A stretch of 64,000 bases of DNA. It comes from an uncultured Paracoccaceae bacterium (GTDB taxonomy: Bacteria; Pseudomonadota; Alphaproteobacteria; Rhodobacterales; Rhodobacteraceae). How positions within the stretch are numbered: the first letter of the stretch is position 1; every line of letters begins with the position of its first letter. Below, one piece after another: positions 20,037-28,675 of the stretch. The stretch lies in the NCBI GenBank assembly GCA_947488605.1, contig CANKZJ010000001.1, positions 186,001-250,000 of the forward strand. The letters are read 5' to 3'. A program made the translations under genes and the position numbers. The notes under the pieces were generated by a model, which searched no databases, was not told where the DNA came from, and saw nothing but the letters and a program-made list of their open reading frames with translations.

Positions 20037-21104
20037 ATGACACGCACCATTGTCGAATCTAAAACCAAGACTGCCATCATCGGGTTCGATCAGCCCTTTT
20101 GCGTGATTGGAGAGCGGATCAACCCAACGGGCCGCAAGATCCTTGCAGAGGAACTTGAGCGCGGCGATTTCAGCCGTGTTGAGGCGGATGCCATCGCGCA
20201 AGTTGCCGCTGGTGCCAACATCCTTGATATTAACTCAGGCGCTGTTTTCTCGAATAAAATGGCCGAAGACCCGCGTTATGCCGATAACAACTTTGTTGAG
20301 CCGCCATTGATGCGTGAGATGGTCGAACGTGTGCAAGCCATCGTGGATGTGCCTTTGTGCATCGATAGCTCTGTGCCCGGCGCGCTTGAAAACGGTCTCG
20401 CTGCTGCCGAAGGTCGCCCGCTGCTGAACTCTGTGACAGGCGAAGAAGAGCGGCTTGAGTTGGTCCTGCCACTGGTCAAGAAATATAACGTGCCTGTTGT
20501 GGCGATCTCAAACGATGACACTGGCATTTCCGAGGACCCAGACGTGCGGTTCGCCGTTGCCAAAAAGATCGTGGAACGTGCCGCTGACTTTGGCATTCCA
20601 GCCCACGACATCGTGGTCGACCCGCTTGTGATGCCAATCGGCGCAATGGGCACGGCTGGTTTGCAGGTCTTCACCCTTGTGCGCCGCTTGCGCGAAGAAC
20701 TGGGTGTGAACACGACGTGCGGCGCGTCCAACATCAGCTTTGGCCTGCCCAACCGCCATGGGATCAACAACGCGTTCCTACCAATGGCAATGACAGCGGG
20801 TATGACCTCGGCGATTATGAACCCCGTCGCCCTGCCCGTCGGTCCTAAGAAAATAGCCGAAAAGCGGGCCGAAATCGAAGCCGCCGGCATCATCCTGCCA
20901 GAAGGCATGGATGACGAAGCCTTCGTCATGCTGTTTGGCCTTGGATCGACCAAGCCGCGCGCAGGCAAGGAAATGGAAGCGATCCGTGCTGCTAACTTTC
21001 TGACCAACAACGATCCCTCGGGCGGTGATTGGATCAAATTCAACCGTGTCGCCCCGAAAGAAGGCGAAGGCCGCGCACGCACAGGTCGCAGGCGTCGCGG
21101 CTAA
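20037..21104 (+). CDS. Methyltetrahydrofolate:corrinoid methyltransferase-like protein (pterin-binding)
   Basis: A 355-residue protein with the pterin-binding domain shared by MtrH, AcsE and dihydropteroate synthase. Motifs: FCVIGERINPTGRK (the pterin loop), ANILDINSGAVF, LCIDSSVPGALENGL and PLLNSVTGEEERL. It should move methyl groups between a corrinoid protein and THF. The C-terminus ends in an unusual basic tail (GRARTGRRRRG). ATG at 20037 has AAGGA upstream. It lies 13 bases after the MetF-like gene. Its final TAA overlaps the convergent aldolase stop codon by three bases. Confidence 0.85.
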   Translation: MTRTIVESKTKTAIIGFDQPFCVIGERINPTGRKILAEELERGDFSRVEADAIAQVAAGANILDINSGAVFSNKMAEDPRYADNNFVEPPLMREMVERVQAIVDVPLCIDSSVPGALENGLAAAEGRPLLNSVTGEEERLELVLPLVKKYNVPVVAISNDDTGISEDPDVRFAVAKKIVERAADFGIPAHDIVVDPLVMPIGAMGTAGLQVFTLVRRLREELGVNTTCGASNISFGLPNRHGINNAFLPMAMTAGMTSAIMNPVALPVGPKKIAEKRAEIEAAGIILPEGMDDEAFVMLFGLGSTKPRAGKEMEAIRAANFLTNNDPSGGDWIKFNRVAPKEGEGRARTGRRRRG

Positions 21105-21868
21105 GAGGTCGCGCGCGAAGCCAAACTGCGCAAAGCGCCATTCAGTACGGCCATGTCGCCACCCACGCCGAGGAAGGTCACACCTTTTTCGGCGTATTCC
21201 TTGAAACGGCTTTCATCAAACGTGATGATGCCGGAAATCTTTCCCGCAGCAACCGTACGCGCGATAAGATGATCAATGGCCTTTTCCACCTCAGGATGGT
21301 CGGGCTGCCCCGGGTACCCCATATCAGCTGATAAGTCTGCCGGACCAACAAAGACACCGTCGACACCATCGATTGCTGCAATTGCATCGATATTCTCAAC
21401 CGCGGCAGCGCTCTCTGCCTGCACGAGCAAACACATCTGAGCATTGGCACTGTGCGGATAATCCGCAACCCCGCCCCATCCGGTCGCACGGGCCAAGACA
21501 GCCCCCATGCCGCGATTGCCCTCAGGTGGGTATCGCATGGCATGCGCCATCTTCTGTGCCGTCGTCGCGTCATCTACCATCGGAACCAGTACCGTCTGGC
21601 ACCCAAGATCAAGCGCTTGCTTGACCATCCATGCCTCAGCGTTGGCAATTCTGATCACAGGCTGCGTCCCACTGATGGCAAGCGCTTGCAGTTGCGGCAG
21701 CATCTCGGACACCGTGGAGGGCCCGTGTTCGCCATCAATCAAACACCAGTCAAAGCCGGCATTGCCCGCAAGTTCGGCCAAAACACCTGTGCCTGACGTC
21801 AGCCAAATACCATGCTGCACTTGCCCCGCTTGTAGTGCTTTTTTCAGTGTATTTTCCGGCGTTTGCAT
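21101..21868 (-). CDS. HpcH/HpaI family aldolase
   Basis: Class II metal-dependent aldolase that cleaves a 2-keto-3-deoxy or 4-hydroxy-2-oxo acid to pyruvate plus an aldehyde. The 255-residue protein has the expected length. Motifs: WCLIDGEHGPSTVSEM with the acid Glu-His pair, QTVLVPMVDDATTAQ, AQMCLLVQAESAAAVENI (metal-binding Glu), and GVFVGPADLSADMG (metal-binding Asp). The physiological substrate is unknown; sugar-acid aldolases of this family are frequent. Start at the second of two adjacent ATG codons, spaced 7 bases from GAGAGG; the first at 21871 is possible. Separated from aglK by a terminator. Confidence 0.88.
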   Translation of the reverse strand: MQTPENTLKKALQAGQVQHGIWLTSGTGVLAELAGNAGFDWCLIDGEHGPSTVSEMLPQLQALAISGTQPVIRIANAEAWMVKQALDLGCQTVLVPMVDDATTAQKMAHAMRYPPEGNRGMGAVLARATGWGGVADYPHSANAQMCLLVQAESAAAVENIDAIAAIDGVDGVFVGPADLSADMGYPGQPDHPEVEKAIDHLIARTVAAGKISGIITFDESRFKEYAEKGVTFLGVGGDMAVLNGALRSLASRATS

Positions 21869-21890
21869 CATGGCCCTCTCTAAAATAGAA

Positions 21891-21920
21891 ATCGCGCCGA
21901 TGCGAACACATCGGCGCGAT
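21891..21920 (-). terminator. Rho-independent terminator of the agl operon
   Basis: Perfect 12-bp stem ATCGCGCCGATG / CATCGGCGCGAT with a 6-base loop, followed on the minus strand by TTCTATTTTA. It lies about 30 bases after the aglK stop and before the aldolase gene. Confidence 0.85.
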
Positions 21921-21930
21921 ACACGCAACT

Positions 21931-21957
21931 CGTTAAGCTGGGAGGAACCCCTTAACG
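21931..21957 (-). repeat. Inverted repeat overlapping the aglK stop codon
   Basis: CGTTAAG (21931-21937) and CTTAACG (21951-21957) with inner GGG/CCC. It forms a second hairpin just before the terminator, probably a 3' stabiliser of the mRNA. Confidence 0.5.
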
Positions 21958-23043
21958 GTAATAGAGCGAGCGACCATTGTGGAAAATCTGGACCTTCTCG
22001 GGTGTCGCGGCCATGCGGACGGACCTTCCGCGCAGATCGGCATGAATGCCCGGCAGTTTACCGATGACTGCGTCATTATCGCCAACTCTATCAAAATACA
22101 GCAGTGTCACTTCGCCAAGCGCCTCGGTGATGTTGACCTTGCCTTCAAATGCATAGTCGTCACCGGTGGTTTCAACCATGTCCTCGGGACGGATACCGAT
22201 GTTGACCTTCAGCCCCATATCGGACGCCTGCGTTGGCACTGCAGACTTAGCCAATCCACCCGCAGTCAGTTTGACGGACGTCTGCGCGCCGGTCTCCACA
22301 ATCTCACCGGAGAGTAAATTCATCGCAGGCGAGCCGATAAACTGTGCGACAAATTCGTTTTCCGGGCGTTCATAAAGCTCAAGCGGTGTACCAACCTGTG
22401 CGATACCTTTGTTTGCTAACACAACAATGCGGGTCGCCAGCGTCATCGCTTCCACTTGGTCGTGGGTCACATAGACCATCGTACTATCGGGCATAGATTC
22501 CTTGAGCTGGGAAATCTCAATCCGGGTGGCGACACGCAAGGCAGCATCAAGGTTTGAGAGAGGTTCATCAAACAGATAGACCTTGGGGTCGCGCACAATA
22601 GATCGCCCAATCGCCACACGTTGCCGTTGACCACCCGACAATGCCTTGGGCAGGCGGTCAAGATATTCATCAAGCTGCAAAATCTTGGCAGCACGGCTGA
22701 CAGCCTCGTCAATCTCAGCGGGGGATTTCTTGGCGATCTTAAGCGCGAATGACATATTATCGCGGACCGTCATATGCGGATAAAGTGCGTATGACTGAAA
22801 TACCATCGCGATGCCGCGTTGTGCAGGTGGTACGTCGTTGACGACCTGCCCGTCGATTTGCAATTCGCCGCCTGTGATCTTTTCAAGACCCGCAATCATG
22901 CGCAGCAACGTCGATTTGCCGCAGCCCGAAGGCCCGACAAACACGATCAGCTCGCCCTGTTTGATATCCAGATTGATGTTCTTGAGCACATCAACAGTGC
23001 CGCCGTAGGTCTTGGCAACGTCCGTTAGTTTCAGATCAGCCAT
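21952..23043 (-). CDS. aglK: Alpha-glucoside ABC transporter, ATP-binding protein AglK
   Basis: The ATPase of an import system for alpha-glucosides (sucrose, maltose or trehalose type). It has 363 residues. Walker A is GPSGCGKSTLLRM, Q-loop MVFQSYALYPHMTV, signature LSGGQRQRVAIGRS, Walker B VYLFDEPLSNLDAALR and H-loop YVTHDQVEAM, then a C-terminal TOBE/OB regulatory domain (GIRPEDMVE). It is the last gene of aglEFGAK. The assignment to AglK rather than another UgpC/MalK relative rests on the operon. Confidence 0.9.
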   Translation of the reverse strand: MADLKLTDVAKTYGGTVDVLKNINLDIKQGELIVFVGPSGCGKSTLLRMIAGLEKITGGELQIDGQVVNDVPPAQRGIAMVFQSYALYPHMTVRDNMSFALKIAKKSPAEIDEAVSRAAKILQLDEYLDRLPKALSGGQRQRVAIGRSIVRDPKVYLFDEPLSNLDAALRVATRIEISQLKESMPDSTMVYVTHDQVEAMTLATRIVVLANKGIAQVGTPLELYERPENEFVAQFIGSPAMNLLSGEIVETGAQTSVKLTAGGLAKSAVPTQASDMGLKVNIGIRPEDMVETTGDDYAFEGKVNITEALGEVTLLYFDRVGDNDAVIGKLPGIHADLRGRSVRMAATPEKVQIFHNGRSLYYR

Positions 23044-23062
23044 GTCTCACTCCCCTAAAATT

Positions 23063-24709
23063 CTAAGTCTTCAGCGCAAGGCAAACCTGCCAAGGCCCAA
23101 GGTGCAGTCTCCCGTCTGCGGATGTATGTGCGCTGCCCAGTTCGGCACCGATTGGTGTCCAGTTGCCCTTTGGCAGATCGAAATCAGATGGTGTTTCGCT
23201 TACATTGAAGGCGCAGAAAATAGTCTGATTGCCCGCAGTCCGCGTGAAATGAACAACATCGCCATCAGCTTTTACGCCGTCATGGTCGCCAATGCTCAGT
23301 GCGGCATGGGACCGGCGAAACGCGATTGCCTTGCGGTAATGATGCAATAGCGCGCCCGGCTCGTCCTCTTGCGAAGCCGCCGACATATGTAAATGCTCCG
23401 AGGCCACAGGCAACCACGGTTGCGCCGCAGAGAACCCGCCATTTTGATTGCTTTGCTCCCACACGATCGGTGTGCGGCATCCGTCGCGGCCTTTAAACTC
23501 TGGCCAGAACTCGATGCCATAAGGATCTTGCAGGTCTTCAAAGGCAACATCGGCTTCTGGCAATCCCAACTCTTCACCCTGATAAATACAAACCGAGCCG
23601 CGCAAGCACATGATCAGCGTTGCAAACATGCGTTGTGCGGCAGGCGGCAAATCCCAGCGGCTTGCGTGGCGCATGACATCGTGGTTGGAAAACGCCCAAC
23701 ATGCCCAGCCGTCCGCCGCGACTTCGTCGACCTTGCCCATCACCTCAACGATGCGGGCCGCAGTGGGTTGATCTTTTGCCAAGAATTCAAAGGCATAGCA
23801 CATCTGCATTAGATCATCGCCAGCGGTATACTGGCCCATGATCTCAAGGCCCATTTGGGCATCGCCCACCTCGCCCACTGCAGCGGCACCATATGGCTCC
23901 ATCACAGCGCGTAGTTTGCGCAGGAATTCCAAATTCTCTGGCTGGTTCTTGGAGTACAAATGTTCTTGGTGGTTATAGGGGTTCACGGACGGCGCGATGT
24001 TGGCATTGCGCTTTTCAGGCGGCAATGGCGGATTATCACGCAGCTGCGCATCATGGGTGTAAAAGTTAATCGTATCCAAACGAAAGCCGTCGCACCCACG
24101 GTTCAACCAGAAACGCGCCACATCCAACAGAGCATCTTGCACCGCAGGTTCATGGAAATTGAGGTCCGGTTGAGAAACCAGGAAGTTGTGCATGTAATAC
24201 TGTTCGCGCCGCGCATCCCATTGCCATGCAGACCCACCAAAGATGGACAGCCAGTTGTTCGGCGGTGTGCCATCGGGTTTTGGATCGGACCAGACATACC
24301 AATTGGATTTGTCATTGTCGCGACTGGCGCGGCTTTCACCGAACCACGCGTGTTGGTCGCTTGTGTGGCTCAACACCAGATCAATCATGACACGGATGCC
24401 AAAGCGGTGAGCGGTTTCAACAACGGCATCAAAATCCGCGAGCGACCCGAACATCGGATCAACATCGCAATAGTCGCTGACGTCGTAGCCAAAATCCTTC
24501 ATCGGGGACATAAAGAATGGCGAAATCCAGATCGCATCAACGCCAAGCGATGCGATATAGGGCAACCGCTGGACGATCCCCAACAGATCACCAATGCCAT
24601 CGCCATTGCTGTCTTGGAAGCTGCGCGGATAGATCTGATAGATCACCGCACCGCGCCACCAGTTCTTATCAATAGCCATCTCAGTGTTTGTGGCCAGCGC
24701 CGTGGTCAT
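23063..24709 (-). CDS. aglA: Alpha-glucosidase AglA (GH13)
   Basis: Cytoplasmic GH13 enzyme that hydrolyses imported alpha-glucosides. It has 548 residues. Visible conserved regions: GVDAIWISPFFMSPMKDFGYD, MIDLVLSHTSDQHAW (region I), GFRLDTINFY with the nucleophile Asp, AVGEVGD with the acid-base Glu, and AFSNHDVMR with the transition-state Asp. No signal peptide is seen. The start is ambiguous: I chose ATG at 24709, 9 bases after TAGGA; ATG at 24718 is the alternative. It lies between aglG and aglK. Confidence 0.9.
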   Translation of the reverse strand: MTTALATNTEMAIDKNWWRGAVIYQIYPRSFQDSNGDGIGDLLGIVQRLPYIASLGVDAIWISPFFMSPMKDFGYDVSDYCDVDPMFGSLADFDAVVETAHRFGIRVMIDLVLSHTSDQHAWFGESRASRDNDKSNWYVWSDPKPDGTPPNNWLSIFGGSAWQWDARREQYYMHNFLVSQPDLNFHEPAVQDALLDVARFWLNRGCDGFRLDTINFYTHDAQLRDNPPLPPEKRNANIAPSVNPYNHQEHLYSKNQPENLEFLRKLRAVMEPYGAAAVGEVGDAQMGLEIMGQYTAGDDLMQMCYAFEFLAKDQPTAARIVEVMGKVDEVAADGWACWAFSNHDVMRHASRWDLPPAAQRMFATLIMCLRGSVCIYQGEELGLPEADVAFEDLQDPYGIEFWPEFKGRDGCRTPIVWEQSNQNGGFSAAQPWLPVASEHLHMSAASQEDEPGALLHHYRKAIAFRRSHAALSIGDHDGVKADGDVVHFTRTAGNQTIFCAFNVSETPSDFDLPKGNWTPIGAELGSAHTSADGRLHLGPWQVCLALKT

Positions 24710-24768
24710 TGTCGTCATTCCTAATTCAGTACGTGGTCCCAAGGACGATCCTCGGGACCACTATTTCG

Positions 24769-25926
24769 TTATTTCACAGAGCCAGCCAACAGACCGCGCA
24801 CAAGGTATTTCTGCATCGCAAAGAACACACCCAGCGGCACCGCAATCGACACGAAGGCCGATGTGGCAAGGATTTCCCAGTCACCGCCGCGGGTTCCCAG
24901 TAATTCGACGATCTGCTTGGTCATGACAGTCGTTTGACCGGAGGCATCAATCAAGAATACCAAGGCCACCAAGAGGTCATTCCATGTCCACAAGAACTGG
25001 AAGATCGCGAATGATGCGAGCGCTGGAAAGCTGAGCGGCAGAATGATCTTGGTAAAGATCTGGAAATCTGTCGCGCCATCAACCTTTGCGTTCTCGATGA
25101 TGTCGCGCGGCAAGCCGACCATATAGTTGCGCAGCAGATAGATCGCCAATGGCAAACCAAAGCCTGTATGCGCGAGCCAAACGCCGAGGTAGCCCTTTCC
25201 GATCCCGACCGCATTATGCAGCGTCAGCAGCGGAATAAGTGCCAATTGCAATGGGACAACCAGCAACCCGACTACAGCAGCAATCAACAGTGCCCTGCCC
25301 GGAAATTCCATCCACGCCAGCGCGTAGGCCGCGAACGCCGCTATCAAGATCGGAATAATCGTCGCGGGGATCACCACCGTCAGCGTGTTAAAGAACGCTT
25401 TGGCCATGCCTTCTGAGTTATTTTCATCAAACAAGACAAAGTTGTAGTTCTGTATTGTGAAATCAGGCGGTGACGTCACACCGATGAACACGCGTTGGGC
25501 ACGGCCGCTGATCTGATCGTCATCGCCTTCCCAAATGTATGTGCCGTCTGCATTCAACGTGAATGTTTCGCCATCACCCAAATCAGCCGCGTCGCCAGGC
25601 GCGTTTGCGTCAAGCGCACGGCTTGATGTGCCCCAGCTTTTCATCTCGCCTTCAAAGCCTTGGCCGTCAAAGATGTTGCCTTCGACCATGAAACGCCCGT
25701 TGCCCAGATCAATCCGGTTGTCGTCAGGATCAGCCGCGCGGATTTGCAGCGTTTGCTCTGCGGGAAACAACGATGACCACCACCCGGACGCCGTGATTTG
25801 ATCACCGGTACGGAAGGAGGAGATAAAGAGACCCAAAGTCGGGAACAGCCATAGCGCAACCAGCGCCACGACCGAGATATTCAGTGCCCATACAACCGCG
25901 GGCTTACGTCCAGCCATCGCATCCAT
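24769..25926 (-). CDS. aglG: Alpha-glucoside ABC transporter permease AglG
   Basis: Membrane subunit of the sugar importer, about 385 residues. TM1 is at the N-terminus (ALNISVVALVALWLFPTLGLF). It is followed by a large periplasmic insert of about 130 residues, which is characteristic of AglG. The EAA loop reads ENAKVDGATDFQIFTKIILPL and contacts the ATPase. The ATG overlaps the aglF stop codon as TGATG; a GTG three bases earlier is possible. Permease pair with aglF. Confidence 0.9.
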   Translation of the reverse strand: MDAMAGRKPAVVWALNISVVALVALWLFPTLGLFISSFRTGDQITASGWWSSLFPAEQTLQIRAADPDDNRIDLGNGRFMVEGNIFDGQGFEGEMKSWGTSSRALDANAPGDAADLGDGETFTLNADGTYIWEGDDDQISGRAQRVFIGVTSPPDFTIQNYNFVLFDENNSEGMAKAFFNTLTVVIPATIIPILIAAFAAYALAWMEFPGRALLIAAVVGLLVVPLQLALIPLLTLHNAVGIGKGYLGVWLAHTGFGLPLAIYLLRNYMVGLPRDIIENAKVDGATDFQIFTKIILPLSFPALASFAIFQFLWTWNDLLVALVFLIDASGQTTVMTKQIVELLGTRGGDWEILATSAFVSIAVPLGVFFAMQKYLVRGLLAGSVK

Positions 25927-26933
25927 CACTGCATCTCCTTACGGGCGTTGTAGACGTTCCAGACAAGGATCGGTGTTACCATCAGCATGATGATCATCGC
26001 CGAAGCGGACCCCATCCCCCAATCGTTTGCACGGAACAATTTATCGTACATGTAGTTGGCCATAACTTGCGTTTCCCACTGGCCGTTGGTCATCGCGAAC
26101 ACGATGTCAAAGACCTTGAGGGTGGCAATCGTGATCGTGGTCCAGACCACAACGATCGTCGACATGATCTGCGGGATCTTGATCTTAAAGAAAATCTGGA
26201 ACGGGTTGGCGCCATCAATGATCGCAGCCTCCACTGTTTCCTCCGGGATACCGCGCAGGGCGGCCGAGAGGATCACCATCGCGAAACCGGTCTGAATCCA
26301 GATCAGCACAGCCATCAAGAAGAAGTTGTTCCAGAACGGAATTTGAAGCCATTGCTGCGGCTCGGCCCCACCAAAGAGCAGATAGAGGTGGTTCAGGATA
26401 CCGATCTGCGCCACATCTTCGGGACGGGCCTCGTAGATCAGTTTGAAGATCACGGCAGCGCCGACGAAGGAAATCGCCATCGGCATAAAGATGATTGATT
26501 TCGCGATGTTACCCCAGCTTAACCTGTCCGTGAGCTGTGCGGCGAGCAGACCAAATCCGGTCGCGGCAGCAGGCACGATGACCAGCCAAAGAATGTTATT
26601 GCGCAGCGCTTCCATGAATTTCGGCTCTGCAAACATCTTGGTGTAATTGTCGAAACCGACAAATGCATATTCATTGCCCGGCAGCCTCTCAAGAAAGCTG
26701 AGGCGCAGCGTAGCGACGACGGGATAGGCTAAATAGATGCCCAGTGCCAACAGCGCGGGCATCAGGAATAGCCATGGGCGTATCATATTGGCGCGGTTTA
26801 TGTTGCGGCCAGCGTTCGGCCCTTCGGCCTTGAAAAGTACCTTATCAAGGAACAGGTTCGCCCCGTAAAAGTAGCCGACACAGCCGCCTACCCCGATAAA
26901 GATCGTCAAAAGTCCCTGCAGTGCTGGATGCAT
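25926..26933 (-). CDS. aglF: Alpha-glucoside ABC transporter permease AglF
   Basis: First permease subunit, 335 residues. It begins with a TM helix (LLTIFIGVGGCVGYFYGANLF) and then has about six further helices. The EAA segment VEAAIIDGANPFQIFFKIKIPQ is near the C-terminal third. The ATG follows GGGGAGG. It is separated from aglE by 105 bases that contain a hairpin, and overlaps aglG. Confidence 0.9.
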   Translation of the reverse strand: MHPALQGLLTIFIGVGGCVGYFYGANLFLDKVLFKAEGPNAGRNINRANMIRPWLFLMPALLALGIYLAYPVVATLRLSFLERLPGNEYAFVGFDNYTKMFAEPKFMEALRNNILWLVIVPAAATGFGLLAAQLTDRLSWGNIAKSIIFMPMAISFVGAAVIFKLIYEARPEDVAQIGILNHLYLLFGGAEPQQWLQIPFWNNFFLMAVLIWIQTGFAMVILSAALRGIPEETVEAAIIDGANPFQIFFKIKIPQIMSTIVVVWTTITIATLKVFDIVFAMTNGQWETQVMANYMYDKLFRANDWGMGSASAMIIMLMVTPILVWNVYNARKEMQ

Positions 26934-26988
26934 AGCTAACCTCCCCGTCGCGATGTATCACTTGCGGCTGTTATCCTCGCCGTGAGGG

Positions 26989-27014
26989 GGTTCGGACAGT
27001 CGCCCGCCCGAACC
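26989..27014 (-). repeat. Intercistronic hairpin after aglE
   Basis: GGTTCGG / CCGAACC with a 12-base loop, between aglE (binding protein) and aglF. Such hairpins downstream of solute-binding-protein genes protect the upstream mRNA and raise its amount relative to the permeases. The function is inferred from position. Confidence 0.65.
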
Positions 27015-27038
27015 AATCTTTTTGAGTAAGCTTGGCGC

Positions 27039-28397
27039 TTACTTCAACGCATCCCAGCTATTCTGGATCGCATTGGCTGTATCTTCAGCGGATGCACCGC
27101 CGACATAATCAACCATACCTGTCCAGAATGTACCGGCGCCGATGGCACCGGGCATCAGGTCAGAGCCATCAAAGCGGAATGTTGTGGCGTTCTGCAGGAT
27201 TTCACCCTGACCACGCAGCGTTGCATCCTTGTAGGCGTCCAAGTTCACGCCAGAGTGTGGTGTCAGGAAGCCTGTTTGCGCCATCATGATTTCATGCGCG
27301 AGTGGCTGCTGGAGGAACTCCATGAATGCCATAGTCGCATCAGATGCATCAGTCACAGCCATCAACGTACCACCGCCCAAAACTGGATTACCCAGATCTT
27401 TGCTCTCGAAGGATGGGAAGTAGAAGAAGTCCGCATCTTCGCCAACGACCACATCCTCAGGCATGAATGCCGGAATGAACGACGCTTGCTTGTGCATGTA
27501 GCACTGCGCAGGAGAAGAGAAGAGACCTGCGGGGCTGTCGCGGAAGTCGGTCGAACCAACTGCTGCTGCACCACCTGCAACCATGTCATCGTTCTTGGCG
27601 AACATACCGAACGTCTCGATTGCCTCGATCACTTTTGGATCATTAAACGGCAACTCGTTAGTGACCCAAGCGTCATAATCCGCGGCGGACTGTGTGCGCA
27701 ACATGATGTCTTCGACCCAGTCAGTTGCAGGCCAACCTGTTGCAGGACCTGAACCCAGACCGATACACCAAGGTGTTTCGCCATCTGCAATCATCTGCTC
27801 GGAAAGTGCGATCAGATCTTCCATCGTCTCTGGAATCTCGTAACCCGCATCTTCAAAGTTCTCTGGAACATACCAAACAAGCGACTTTACGTTGACGTTG
27901 TAAAAGAAACCGTAAAACTGATCTTCGCCAGATGCATCTGCATATGTGCCCAAATCAACCCAAGACTGACCAGCCGCATAGTTTTCACCAACCCAAGACG
28001 CCATGTCTGGGCCGAGCGGCGCCAAGAGGCCCTGTGATGCCATGCTTGCTGCCAAACCAGGCTGCGGGAAAACAGCGATATTTGGCGGGCTGCCTGCTTC
28101 GGCGTCAATCACGATCTGCTGCTCAAAGCCGTCCGAGCCTGTATAAGTGACGTTCGCGCCAGTTGCGTCGACAAAATACGCGATCATCGAACGGAAAATG
28201 TCATCCTCTGGGGATAACCATGGTCCAAAGACCGTCACGTCTTGACCAGACAGGTCAGGTGCGTTCGCAGCCCATTCGTTATACGCGTCCCAGCTAAAAT
28301 CGCCCTCGCCCGGTGTGAACGCAAGGTGTCCGCCTGCCTGAACGGAACCAGCCGTCAGGGCAACCGCTGCCACACTGGCATACAGTTTCATTTTCAT
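27039..28397 (-). CDS. aglE: Alpha-glucoside ABC transporter substrate-binding protein AglE
   Basis: Periplasmic solute-binding protein (type 1 of sugar importers), 452 residues. The Sec signal peptide is KLYASVAAVALTAGSVQAGG. The body is rich in Asp/Trp segments typical of sugar clamps (GFYYNVNVKSLVWYVPENFEDAGYEIPETMEDL is one such stretch, residues in the first half). ATG at 28397 follows GGGAGG; an ATG two codons on is less likely. First gene of the operon, downstream of three AglR-type operators. Confidence 0.9.
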   Translation of the reverse strand: MKMKLYASVAAVALTAGSVQAGGHLAFTPGEGDFSWDAYNEWAANAPDLSGQDVTVFGPWLSPEDDIFRSMIAYFVDATGANVTYTGSDGFEQQIVIDAEAGSPPNIAVFPQPGLAASMASQGLLAPLGPDMASWVGENYAAGQSWVDLGTYADASGEDQFYGFFYNVNVKSLVWYVPENFEDAGYEIPETMEDLIALSEQMIADGETPWCIGLGSGPATGWPATDWVEDIMLRTQSAADYDAWVTNELPFNDPKVIEAIETFGMFAKNDDMVAGGAAAVGSTDFRDSPAGLFSSPAQCYMHKQASFIPAFMPEDVVVGEDADFFYFPSFESKDLGNPVLGGGTLMAVTDASDATMAFMEFLQQPLAHEIMMAQTGFLTPHSGVNLDAYKDATLRGQGEILQNATTFRFDGSDLMPGAIGAGTFWTGMVDYVGGASAEDTANAIQNSWDALK

Positions 28398-28486
28398 TGA
28401 TTTTCCTCCCAATCGCGCCGCGATGGCGCGTCCCTTAATTCTGCACTCTCGTGCTGTCGTTCCTATCGCGCAAAAGGAATCATCTT

Positions 28487-28502
28487 TCCAAAGCGCTTTG
28501 GA
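28487..28502. promoter_or_regulatory. AglR operator 1 (perfect LacI-type palindrome)
   Basis: TCCAAAGC-GCTTTGGA, a perfect 16-base palindrome with a central CG step, the hallmark of LacI-family operators. It lies 90-105 bases upstream of aglE. The core is repeated in two further sites toward aglR. Confidence 0.85.
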
Positions 28503-28554
28503 TTTGACTACAGTCAGCGAAGTTAACGCGTCTGTCAACACAACTGTCACTTAC

Positions 28555-28570
28555 GGAAAAAGCGCTTGGA
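28555..28570. promoter_or_regulatory. AglR operator 2
   Basis: GGAAAAAGCGCTTGGA: same core AAGCGCTT as operator 1 with one clean half-site (GCGCTTGGA). Lies midway in the aglE/aglR divergent region. Confidence 0.7.
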
Positions 28571-28645
28571 ATTTCATCAAATCATGTTACTGAAACGATT
28601 ACGTGCGGTCTGCACCTGCGCTGCACCGCAGCAAAAATTCGTATT

Positions 28646-28660
28646 TGATAGCGCTTTGGA
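28646..28660. promoter_or_regulatory. AglR operator 3 near the aglR start
   Basis: TGATAGCGCTTTGGA: half-site GCGCTTTGGA identical to operator 1, 16 bases before the aglR ATG. Spacing suggests autoregulation and control of the aglR-bgl-glk direction. Confidence 0.65.
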
Positions 28661-28675
28661 CACAATGCTAAACTC

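Noticed and set aside
21600..21690. Copies of CAAGCGCTTG inside the aldolase gene
   Set aside because: They look like LacI-type cores, but they sit in coding sequence, are not flanked by the extended AglR arms, and such palindromes recur by codon use.
24769..25926. Possible fusion or insertion in aglG because of a long non-hydrophobic stretch after TM1
   Set aside because: The extended periplasmic region is a known feature of the AglG branch and the reading frame and EAA loop are intact.
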